Both the position numbers and the translations under genes were made by a program. A stretch of DNA of 64,000 nucleotides from the NCBI GenBank assembly GCA_002364755.1, contig DEZI01000037.1, positions 1-64,000 of the forward strand, given 5' to 3'. Positions 18,206 to 26,800 of the stretch are shown here, in pieces; positions within the stretch are counted from its first letter, which is position 1, and each line of letters opens with the position of its first letter. The notes beneath the pieces are model-generated. The model saw only the letters and a program-made list of their open reading frames with translations. It did no database searches and was not told the DNA's origin. Source of the DNA: Stenotrophomonas maltophilia (lineage in GTDB: Bacteria > Pseudomonadota > Gammaproteobacteria > Xanthomonadales > Xanthomonadaceae).

Positions 18206-19564
18206 TCAGCGCGAGAAGCCTGGCACCGGGTCCTGGGTGACCGGGCCCAGCAGCCATGCACCCCATTCGGGCATGTGCGGGCGCGACTCGCGGTCGCCGG
18301 GCAGCGGCAGCTCGGTGTTGCGGGCCAGTGGCTGCACAAGGCGCGGGGTGACGATGATCACCAGCTCCTTGTCCTGGCGCTTGTAGTCGAGATTGCGGAA
18401 GAACGAGCCGATGATCGGCAGGTCGCCCAGCATCGGGATCTTGTTCACCGTGGACGCCACCGTTGAACTGACCAGCCCGCCGATGACGAAGCTTTCGCCG
18501 TCGCCCAGCTCGACCGTGGTGTCGGCGCGGCGCGTGCTGATCGAGGGGATCTGCACGCCGTTGAGGGCGATGGCGTTGGTGTAGTCAAGGTCACTGGCTT
18601 CCGGTGCCACCTTCAGCGCGATGCGGTTGGGCGACAGCACGGTGGGAGTGACGGTCAGGCCGATGCCGAACGGCTTGTAGGTGACAGTGGTGGTGCCCAG
18701 GCCCTGCGGCTCGAGGATCGGCAGCTCGCCGCCGGCCAGGAAGCTCGCGCTTTGGCCGGACAGTGCAACCAGGGTCGGCTCGGCCAGGACGCGTGCCATT
18801 CCGTTGCTCTGCAGCAGGTCGACGTCGGCATTCCACAGGCCCTTGGTCGAGCCGAACACCAGCCGGAATGCAGAGGAGATCGGCGACTCTGCTTCGTTGC
18901 TGTTGCCGCCTTCCGTCATTCCCGGCAGCACGCCGGTGTTGCCCGGCAGGATGCCGCCGGGGCGGGCGAAGCCATAGGCGAAGCCACCGTTGCGGTTCTG
19001 GAAGCTGATGCCGATCTGCTTCAGTGCGGTCTTGTTGAACTCGACCACCTTCACTTCCACCTGCACCACGCCACCACTGGCGATGGTGGAGGCGTCGGCC
19101 AGCATGCCATCCTTGCCCAGGGCCATGGCCGCTGTCTTCTGCTCCTGCATGTGGCTCAGCATGCTGTCGCTGCTTCCCTGCAGCAGTCCCTGCTGATCCT
19201 GCTGGGTAAACACCAGGCCGTTGCGGCCGGCATCCGCGGCGCCCTGCACGGCGCTCTGCACGCGCACCTGCAGGCGCTGCGGCTCGGCCTGCTTCTTGTG
19301 CCACAGCAGCAGGGTGGTGGCGCCGGGCGCCTTGCCGACCAGAAGTGCCTGGCGCTGGCCGCGCAGCATCACCACGTCGGCCACGCCCGGATCGGCGATC
19401 GCCACCCGTTCAAGATCAGCCGGCAGCGTCCACGGACGCTGTTCGCGGGCCTGCAGCACCAGCTCATCTGCCGCCACGCCCGTGCCGGGTGCCAGCAGCA
19501 CCAGCAGCAGGGCCAGCCAGCGTTGGCGCGCGGTCGGGCAGGGATGCGGGCGATGTGCGGTCAT
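18206..19564 (-). CDS. cpaC: Flp pilus outer-membrane secretin CpaC/RcpA
   Basis: A 452-residue secretin. It has a signal peptide (LALLLVLLAPGTGVAA), an N-terminal pilus/secretin domain (PWTLPADLERVAIADPGVADVVML) and a C-terminal secretin domain with VEVKVVEFNKTALKQIGISF, the beta-barrel stretch ALSGQSASFLAGGELPI and the terminal motif VNKIPMLGDLPIIGSFFR. It forms the outer-membrane channel for the pilus. It lies 18 bp after cpaB and 69 bp before tadZ. Confidence 0.93.
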   Translation of the reverse strand: MTAHRPHPCPTARQRWLALLLVLLAPGTGVAADELVLQAREQRPWTLPADLERVAIADPGVADVVMLRGQRQALLVGKAPGATTLLLWHKKQAEPQRLQVRVQSAVQGAADAGRNGLVFTQQDQQGLLQGSSDSMLSHMQEQKTAAMALGKDGMLADASTIASGGVVQVEVKVVEFNKTALKQIGISFQNRNGGFAYGFARPGGILPGNTGVLPGMTEGGNSNEAESPISSAFRLVFGSTKGLWNADVDLLQSNGMARVLAEPTLVALSGQSASFLAGGELPILEPQGLGTTTVTYKPFGIGLTVTPTVLSPNRIALKVAPEASDLDYTNAIALNGVQIPSISTRRADTTVELGDGESFVIGGLVSSTVASTVNKIPMLGDLPIIGSFFRNLDYKRQDKELVIIVTPRLVQPLARNTELPLPGDRESRPHMPEWGAWLLGPVTQDPVPGFSR

Positions 19565-19582
19565 GGAAGGTCTCGGGGCAGG

Positions 19583-20620
19583 TCAAAGGGAACCGCGGGG
19601 GGCTGCACTATCGCCACGGATGATCTCGATGCCGGCCGGTCGCGCGGCGGCACGGCGCGGTGCGGCCGGACGCGGCGTCGCCTCGGCCACCGGCCGTGGT
19701 CGGGCTGCGCCGCCGGCCAGGCCATCGCCGTCGATGCCGGCGTAGGCGTTGTTTTCGGGGCGCTGCAGCGCTTCCTTCTGTTCGCTGTCGAGCCCGCGCA
19801 GCGGATCCAGAACGCCGCGTGCCTGCGGGAACAGGGCAATATCGGGCAGGCCGGCATCGGCCGGGTTGCGCAGCGCAAGGAACAGCTTGCCCTGCTGCGC
19901 GCCGAGCAGCAGGCGGTTGGCGTCGTCCACCGGCACCGCCAGCACCGCACTGCGTGCAGGCTGGGCGGTGTCGCTGCGGCTGCCCGTGCTGGCGCTGCCG
20001 GAGATATCGGCGGCACGCAAGTCGTCGCCCTGCGCGCTGCCGCTGTTTCCAGCGCCGGCCTGGGCCGTGTCCACGGCGATGTCCTGCTGCCCATAGCTGA
20101 GCACGCGCAGGCGGGACAGCAGCAGGCGCGTCTGTGCCGGTTCCGGCTGGCCGTTCGCGCTGTTGTTGGCGCTGCGCAGGTTGAGGAAGACATCGACGAA
20201 ATCGCCCGGCAGGATGCGGTTGCCCGCACCCACCAGCTCATCGACCGGCACCGCCAACGCGCGCTCGCCGGTGCGAAGCTGCAGCGAGAAGCCCTGTGCC
20301 AGCAGGTTACGGCTGACCGCGGTGCCCTCGGCGATGTCCTGCACCGGCACCTTGCCGAGCACCGAAGCCATGTCGGACGACGCGCCCGGTTCGGCGCTGG
20401 TGCGTTGGGCCAGGCGTACGCCATCGGCACGGATGGGTTCGCCGGCTGGCAGCCGTGCCACGGCTTCCACCACGGTGATCGTGCGTGCGTCGGTGGTCGA
20501 GGCCGCCATGGGCGCGGTCGCCGTGGTGGCGGGCTTGCGCCCCACCATGAACGCCACCACCGCAAGCAACGCGGCCAGGGCGATCAGTGCGACGGCGGCG
20601 ATGCGGGTCAACTTGAGCAT
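19583..20620 (-). CDS. cpaB: Flp pilus assembly protein CpaB/RcpC
   Basis: A 345-residue periplasmic protein with an N-terminal membrane anchor (IAAVALIALAALLAVVAFMVG). An SAF domain follows (VVEAVARLPAGEPIRADGVRLAQR), then the RcpC-type region with LAVPVDELVGAGNRILPGDFVDVFLNL. It works with the CpaC secretin. The C-terminal 60 residues are Arg/Pro/Ala-rich and poorly conserved. The length fits the family. Confidence 0.9.
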   Translation of the reverse strand: MLKLTRIAAVALIALAALLAVVAFMVGRKPATTATAPMAASTTDARTITVVEAVARLPAGEPIRADGVRLAQRTSAEPGASSDMASVLGKVPVQDIAEGTAVSRNLLAQGFSLQLRTGERALAVPVDELVGAGNRILPGDFVDVFLNLRSANNSANGQPEPAQTRLLLSRLRVLSYGQQDIAVDTAQAGAGNSGSAQGDDLRAADISGSASTGSRSDTAQPARSAVLAVPVDDANRLLLGAQQGKLFLALRNPADAGLPDIALFPQARGVLDPLRGLDSEQKEALQRPENNAYAGIDGDGLAGGAARPRPVAEATPRPAAPRRAAARPAGIEIIRGDSAAPRGSL

Positions 20621-20644
20621 GGAACCATCTCCGGAAACCGATCG

Positions 20645-21115
20645 TCAGTTGCTGCCGAGATCGAGCTGGGCGACCGCAACGCTGCGGATCGGGGCCTTCA
20701 TCACCCAGCCGTACAGCGTGCCGGTGCCGGGAAGGAAGGGGTGGCTGGAATAGTCGTAGCTGACCGTGACGGTCACGCACTGCGCGCTGGCCAGGCCGCT
20801 GCACGCCGCCGGGGGCGAGACCACGATGGCGCCGCTGCTGCTGGCCGCGCTGCAGTCAGGCTCCTGGTCCGAGAAGCGCAGCAGCCACTGCATCGAACGG
20901 CGTGCGGCCGAGCATGCGGCGACGCGGCGTTCGGCGGTGCTGCCGAAGCGCAGCGATGCACGCGCGCCTTCGGCCGATGCGGTCGCCAGCGTCTGCTGCG
21001 CGGCCATGATCATCACGCCGGAAAAGGTGAGCATCAGCAGTGGAAGGAAGCCGAGCATCATCATCAGCGCGTACTCGACGGTGATGACGCCGCGTTGGGA
21101 TCGGATCGTCTTCAT
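20645..21115 (-). CDS. tadE: TadE-like minor pseudopilin
   Basis: A 156-residue protein with the TadE signature QRGVITVEYALMMMLGFLPLLM close to the N terminus: a Gly followed by a hydrophobic helix with Glu at +5. This marks it for prepilin peptidase processing. It is the only TadE-like gene seen in the locus. Its start overlaps the cpaA stop by 4 nt. The ATG at 21115 puts the processing site at about residue 9. Confidence 0.88.
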   Translation of the reverse strand: MKTIRSQRGVITVEYALMMMLGFLPLLMLTFSGVMIMAAQQTLATASAEGARASLRFGSTAERRVAACSAARRSMQWLLRFSDQEPDCSAASSSGAIVVSPPAACSGLASAQCVTVTVSYDYSSHPFLPGTGTLYGWVMKAPIRSVAVAQLDLGSN

Positions 21116-21657
21116 GGCAGTACTCCCAGGGTCGAGGCCGCGACCCAGCCGATGGCGGCGAAGGCGAGATAGGCGGCGTAGGGGATGCCCTGGCGTCCCT
21201 GGCGGGCGAGGTGCATGTCCTGGATGGCCGGGCGCGCCTGCCAGTGCGCACTCCATCGCGCGCAGTGCAGTTGCAGGCGTGGCGATACCCAGGGCATCAC
21301 CCGTCGCGTGCTGATAACCAGCGCCGCGTGCAGGCCTGCCACCAGGCTTGCGGCGATCCAGATCGGGAGCAGGGCGTTCCAGCCCAGCAACAACCCCAGC
21401 ACGGCGAAGAACTTGACGTCACCGGCGCCCATCCAGCCGAGCGCGTAGAAAGGCAGCAGCGATGCCAGCCCCAGCGCGGCGCCCAGCAGGTGCCCCCACC
21501 ATGGAAGGTGCGGGCCGGAAAACTGACCGGCGACAATCAACGGGAGGGCAAGCGCGCACGCTCCGACCAGCCAGGCATTGGGGACACGGCGGGCGTACAG
21601 ATCGCTGATCGCGATGCGCAGGCTCAAACCCATGGCCAACAGCCCCAGTAACGTCAT
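21112..21657 (-). CDS. cpaA: Prepilin peptidase CpaA/TadV
   Basis: A 181-residue integral membrane aspartyl protease of family A24. The two catalytic aspartates are in LRIAISDLYARRVPN and in the GxGD-type motif GWMGAGDVKFFA. There are about five or six hydrophobic helices and no N-terminal methylase domain, as usual for the small Flp peptidases. It processes Flp and TadE. It lies 110 bp after flp and leads the rest of the assembly operon. Confidence 0.92.
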   Translation of the reverse strand: MTLLGLLAMGLSLRIAISDLYARRVPNAWLVGACALALPLIVAGQFSGPHLPWWGHLLGAALGLASLLPFYALGWMGAGDVKFFAVLGLLLGWNALLPIWIAASLVAGLHAALVISTRRVMPWVSPRLQLHCARWSAHWQARPAIQDMHLARQGRQGIPYAAYLAFAAIGWVAASTLGVLP

Positions 21658-21767
21658 CCCACACCCTCAGCGTCCATCAATGGACCGTTTCTGTCTCAGC
21701 ACTTTCAGTTCTTTCAGCGATCCGCAGCTGCGGCTGTGTGGGCCGCGTGCGGACCATGCGCCGCGGC

Positions 21768-21956
21768 TTACGGGCCGGCGCCTGCGGCCTTGTCAGCCAG
21801 ATCGGTCAGGTTCGAGAAGAGCTTTCCGAAAAACTCTTTGATCTCGCTGCCGCCGAGGGCGATGATCACGCCGGCAATAACCGCTGCCAGCAGGCCATAT
21901 TCCAGCGCGGTCACGCCGTCTTCTTCGTTGAGGAACTTGCGGATCGAGGCGTTCAT
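21768..21956 (-). CDS. flp: Flp major pilin prepilin
   Basis: A 62-residue prepilin. A short leader ends NEEDG and the mature part starts VTALEYGLLAAVIAGVIIALGG: Glu at +5, Tyr at +6, then the hydrophobic assembly helix. This is the standard Flp motif. The C-terminal half is short and polar (EIKEFFGKLFSNLTDLADKAAG). It is the first gene of the tad locus and has a long AT-richer upstream region. A 110-bp gap separates it from cpaA, where a partial terminator could set high pilin dosage. Confidence 0.93.
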   Translation of the reverse strand: MNASIRKFLNEEDGVTALEYGLLAAVIAGVIIALGGSEIKEFFGKLFSNLTDLADKAAGAGP

Positions 21957-22621
21957 GACGGTTGTCTCCCTATACCAGTCAGGTTTTCGTGTATTACCCA
22001 GGTTGAATGGGCGCCCGGCTCCACCGGGTCCATCCATGGACCCCCGCCATCCTGGCAGGGGGACATGGCGGGACAGTCCCGCCATGGTCAATCAACGTGA
22101 TCCCTTCCCCGGGGAGCAGCCCGCGCACGAGCGCCATCGCGCGGCGTCCTGCCGCGGGTCAGCCGTGTACGGGTCGCGTGCATCTGCATGTTTCCCCCTG
22201 GGTGCGGCCGATGTCGCTTGGCCGGATCACCATGGCATCGACTCTTGCCCGAATGGCGCGATGCCGCAAGCCAAATCAATATGCAAATTCGGCAGAAGAA
22301 CATTTTCGCGTGAAGAAACGCGGCTGTTCAGGTGAAGAGAAAACGTTACCCGACAAATGCGTTCATTTGGATCGAGAAAATCGCCGGAAGCTTTGCTTCA
22401 TGCGAATTCCGTGCCATTCGCGGGTTCGTTTCGGAGGGCTGAACATTAATGGGTTTACGTAATGCATCACTGTTTACGGACGCTCATTTACACGCAATAC
22501 TCCAACGCAATTGAAACGTACCCGTGGCGGCCGGCTGCACTGCAGGCAGGGCTTGCTACGGCACGATGAATGGATTGCGGCACGCGCCCTGTCAGGCAGT
22601 GGGGGCGGCGGATACGGACTC
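21957..22621. other. AT-richer intergenic control region between flp and the AraC gene
   Basis: About 660 bp separate divergent genes. No convincing gene is visible. The part at about 22260-22510 is clearly richer in A and T than its surroundings, as expected for promoters and possibly silencer binding. Small dyads include gaagc/gcttc at 22387-22399. A strong hairpin lies nearer flp and is listed separately. Confidence 0.6.
22064..22086. repeat. Perfect 10-bp stem hairpin upstream of flp
   Basis: The arms catggcggga and tcccgccatg flank the loop cag. The hairpin lies about 110 bp before the flp start on its 5' side. It could be a leader structure, an attenuator or a protein site. No U-tract follows in either direction. 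Confidence 0.6.
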
Positions 22622-23632
22622 ATGGGGGACGACACTGTCATGGAAGGTGGGGTGGGCGATATCGAAGGCGGCCAGCTCGACGACGGCGAACTCCGGTCGA
22701 TCGACCTGGCGACGCTGAGCGGTGTGCTTCGCGTCTGCGATGTGGAACTGCTGCTGCTCGACGGCAACGGGCCCAAGGCTGCGTTCTCTTCGCGGGTGCA
22801 CGATGAAGCGCTGTTCTGCAGCATCACCTGCGGCTTCCAGTGCCGTGGGCGCTTCATGCTCCCGCCGGACTGGGCGATGCTCGGCTTCGTGCATGCCACC
22901 GATGAAGTGCAGAGCTGGTGCCACGGTGTGCCGATGGTGGCGGGCATGTCGTTCACGGTGCTGCCTGAAGGCATCAGTGAGTTCGCGCTCAGCGCAGGCA
23001 CCCAGATCACCGTCATGCTGCTGCCGGTGGCGCGGGTGCAGCGCAAGCTCACCGAACTGAGCCTGCGCAGCACGCCACCGGCGGGCCAGGCCCTGAGCCT
23101 GGTGCAGCTGCCCGTCGACAGCCAGGCGCTGGCCAATCATTACCTGCAGCTGCACGCGCAGCTGGGGCAGGGTGCGGCACTGCAGCCGGAAGAGACCAAC
23201 CGCCTGCTGCATGAACACATCCAGGCGCTGCTCGCGGCCGGTCCTGCCGATCGCCCAGGCTTCACCCGCGCGCGGCGGACGCACTACCTCATCGCGCAGC
23301 GCGCCGAGAACTTCATGCGCCTCAACCTGCGGCGCAACATCTATATGAATGAGATCTGCGATGCGGCCGGCGTCAGCGAACGTGGCCTGCGCTACGCGTT
23401 CGAAGATCTGTTCGGCGTGTCGCCCAACCGTTACCTGTCGATGCTTCGGCTGTGTGCCGCATGCCGAAGCCTGTCGATGGCCGACTCCAGCCGCCGCTCG
23501 GTCAAGGCCATCGCACTCAGTTGCGGCCTGTGGGATCTCTCGCGCTTTGCCGACAACTACCGCAAGGTGTTCGGCGAACTGCCGCGCGACACGTTGATGC
23601 GCTCGCCGGCACCGATCGGCCAGCCGGCCTGA
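22622..23632 (+). CDS. AraC-family transcriptional regulator
   Basis: A roughly 336-residue regulator. An N-terminal sensing domain of about 220 residues (containing EALFCSITCGFQCRGRFMLPPDW) has no clear family match to my eye. The C-terminal AraC domain has one helix-turn-helix at NIYMNEICDAAGVSERGLRYAFEDLFGVSPNRYL and the second at SVKAIALSCGLWDLSRFADNYRKVFGELP. The ATG at 22622 was chosen over a TTG at 22511 that lacks a ribosome site; the ATG at 22640 is also possible. It lies just upstream of four phased 21-bp repeats and the adhesin gene, which makes it their likely activator. Confidence 0.85.
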   Translation: MGDDTVMEGGVGDIEGGQLDDGELRSIDLATLSGVLRVCDVELLLLDGNGPKAAFSSRVHDEALFCSITCGFQCRGRFMLPPDWAMLGFVHATDEVQSWCHGVPMVAGMSFTVLPEGISEFALSAGTQITVMLLPVARVQRKLTELSLRSTPPAGQALSLVQLPVDSQALANHYLQLHAQLGQGAALQPEETNRLLHEHIQALLAAGPADRPGFTRARRTHYLIAQRAENFMRLNLRRNIYMNEICDAAGVSERGLRYAFEDLFGVSPNRYLSMLRLCAACRSLSMADSSRRSVKAIALSCGLWDLSRFADNYRKVFGELPRDTLMRSPAPIGQPA

Positions 23633-23642
23633 AACAGGCGCG

Positions 23643-23726
23643 CTGCCGAATCTGCATATCCGCCTGCCGAATCCGCCCGTGGCTTTGCCGGAATGCGCGA
23701 TTGCCCTGCCGGAATGAAGTGCCCCA
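23643..23726 (+). promoter_or_regulatory. Four direct repeats with exact 21-bp period before the adhesin gene
   Basis: The core TGCCG(G)AAT starts at 23644, 23665, 23686 and 23707, each exactly 21 bp apart, so all copies face the same side of the helix. The first two read ctgccgaatc; the last two read tgccggaat. This spacing equals that of AraC-family half-sites. The last copy ends about 30 bp before a likely transcription start near 23757 (AT-rich gaaatat at 23745-23751), fitting activation at an overlapping -35. Likely bound by the adjacent AraC protein. Confidence 0.75.
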
Positions 23727-23813
23727 CCCACGTTGAAGACGCTGAAATATCAGTCACGTGCCAACCGGCATGCCCACTGGATTTCCAATCGTTCGTCTAC
23801 GGGGGAAGTGCTC

Positions 23814-26800
23814 ATGAACCGCATTTACCGGCGTGTATGGAACCGCCAGCTCAATGCTCTTGTTGTGGCCTCGGAACTGGCCACCGGCGATGGCGGAGCG
23901 ACCACGCTCCGCGATCCGCAATCGAAACTGCTGGTGCCCAGTGCATTGACCCTGGCACTGCTGAGCGTCCTCGCCAGCGGTACCGCTGCCGCCAGTGAAG
24001 CCAACCAGTCGCTGCGCGACCTGCAGGCTCTGGCGGCCAAGTACACCCAGACCATGCCGGTCAAGGTGGACGCGGAAGTGGCGCTCGCGTCCGCTGCGCG
24101 CCAGGCACAGACCAGCCCAGCCATCACTACCGACGCCCGTATCGGCCTGCAGCTGAGCACCAGCGGCCTGCCGGTCGTGCGCGATGTGCTGCCGGCCACT
24201 GTCAAGGTGTCGCTGGGTGCGGGCAACACGCCGCAGCAGGTGGCCACACCGGCGGTGGCCGCCGATGTGCGCGCTTCGGTCGGGCTGGGCAGCAGCACCC
24301 GTGTCGACACCGCGCTCGCTGCGCCGCTGGCGCCGCAGGCACAGGCACCGCTGGCCCTGGCCACCACGGCCGCTGCCAATGCGCAGGTGGGCGTGGCCGG
24401 TACGCAGGTTGCCAGTCTCGATACCAAGGCCGCCGTTGCCGCCAATGTTGCCGCGACGCCTACCACTCCGCTGTCCGGCCTGAAGGCCGCGGTCGATGGC
24501 CAGGTCGATGCGAAGCTGGCGCTGGCCGGCCATGCCATCGAAGGCCAAGGCGAGGTTGGCGCGACGGCGGCGGCCACGCTGCCGGCGAAGGAAGAGCTGC
24601 CGGGTGAAACCGAGGATCGTGCACTGACTGCCGGGCTCGATGGCTCCGTCGCGGGCAAGGTGCGCGTGCTCCGCCCCGATGGTGAAGCCGTCATCGCCGA
24701 CCGCAACCTGAAGCTGGCCGGCACCTCGGCGGTGGGCGCGCAGACCAGTTCGCTGGGCCTGGGCGGCCTGCTCACCGGCGTCGGCAGTGCGCTGGACGGT
24801 GTCGGCGGCGCCGTCGGCAGTCTGGTCAACGGCGATCTCAATGGCACCGTCGGCAACCTCGGTGGTGCGGTGGGTGGCCTGCTCGGCAACACCCTGGGCG
24901 GACTCGGCCTGACCCAGCCGTCGGCGATTCCGCCAGACAGCCCGAAGGCGCCGGCCGCGGCCGATCCCAACGCCGGCCTGATCATCGGCACCGGCGGTCT
25001 GGTCGGCGGCGTCGGCGCCTTGATCGGGCCGACCACCGACAGCCTGTTCGATGGCACCGGCTACCTGTCCAACGGCAACCTCAAGGTCAGCACCGCCAAC
25101 GTCATGCAGACCTATTCAACGGTCAACGTGCTGGGCGTTCCGCTGGTCAACGCCACCCCGGTCGGGACCACCCTCAACGGCCTGGGCGGTGCGGTCACCG
25201 GTGGGAGCTCCCACCTGACCCTGATCGGCGGCGTGACGTCGGACAGCTACATCTACAATATCAACAATGGCAACCCGGGCGGCCTGCTCGGCCTGCTGCT
25301 GCCGGGCCAGTCACCGGACTGGGCGGCCAAGTGCCTGGACGTCCTCGGCCTGGCCGACATTTCCTGCTGGGCGGTCAACGCTGCGCAGGATTACCAGGTA
25401 TTGATGGGTGACGGTGCCTACGCCAACGGGTCCCGCGAAGTGGTGATCGGCGCCAACGCACGCCATGAACTGCCCCAGGTCGATGCCAACATCGCCTTCC
25501 CCGGCAACGGCACCAACGATCCGACCAATCCCACCGGCGTGCCCACTGCCGATTACGCCGCGCGCATGGGCCATTCGGTGATCGTCGGCGACAGCGCCGT
25601 CGGCACCGCCAACGGGCAGACCCTGCTGGGTGCCGAGGCAACCTCCAACCAGGCCAACTCGGTGGCACTGGGCTACCGCTCGGCTGCACTGCGCGGCGCG
25701 CAGGCCAGTTACAGCGCGTATGGCCTGACTGCGGCGCAGGTATCGGCCGGTGAAGTCTCGGTGGGCAGCGCCAACGGCGGCGAACGGCAGATCACCAACC
25801 TGGCCGCCGGAAGTGCCGCCACCGACGCGGTGAACGTGGCCCAGCTGCAGGGCGCGATCGGCCAGATCGATGCATTGGGCGACATCGCCGTGACCTACGA
25901 CCTCGACGAAGCCGGCGACCCTGATTACCGCCGCGTCACGCTGGGCAACGGCACCGGCACCACCACGCTGTCCAACCTGGCCGCAGGCGCGATCAGCGCC
26001 GGCAGCACCGAAGCGGTCAACGGCAGCCAACTGTTCACCAGCAGCGATGCGATCGCGCGCTTCTTCGGCGGCCGCACCGCCTTTGATGCGGCCACCGGTG
26101 CCTTCACCGCGCCGCTGTTCGAGATCAGCACCATTTCCGATGACGGCGCCATCGTGCAGGGCGCCTACGAGAACGCCACCGATGCCTTCGATGCGGTCGA
26201 CGGCTCGCTGGTCAACCTCAACACGCAGATCAACGACATCCGCACCGGCGGCACCAAGTACCTGCGGGTGAATTCCACCGGCGTGGAAGCCGTGGCCACC
26301 GGCGCCGATTCCATCGCCGTGGGCAGCAACGCGCAGGCCACCGCCGCCAACAGCATCGCCGTCGGCGCCGGCAGCCTGGCCGACCGTGACAACACCGTCT
26401 CCGTCGGCGCTGCCGGTGCGGAACGGCAGATCACCCACGTGGCCGCGGCCACCGAGGCGACCGATGCGGTCAACCTGGGCCAGCTGCAGGCATCGGAAGA
26501 GGGCGCGCTACGCTACGACCTCAACGCCGATGGCAGCGTGGATTACGCCAGCGCGACGCTGGGCCAGGGCGGCACCACCACCACGCTGCGCAACCTGGGC
26601 CCGGGCGAGGTGAGCGCGCTCAGCAGCGAGGCCATCAACGGTGCGCAGCTGTTCGCCGCCAACCAGACCGTAGCCACCCATCTGGGCGGCGGTGCGGCGG
26701 TCGATGTCAACGGCGTGGTCACCGCGCCTACGTACACCATCAACAACGTGGCCGCCAACGGCACCATCAGCCAGGGCAGCTACAACGACGTGGGCAGTGC

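Noticed and set aside
22511..22621. TTG start giving a longer AraC protein
   Set aside because: It has no ribosome site, and the added residues look random; the ATG at 22622 is preferred.
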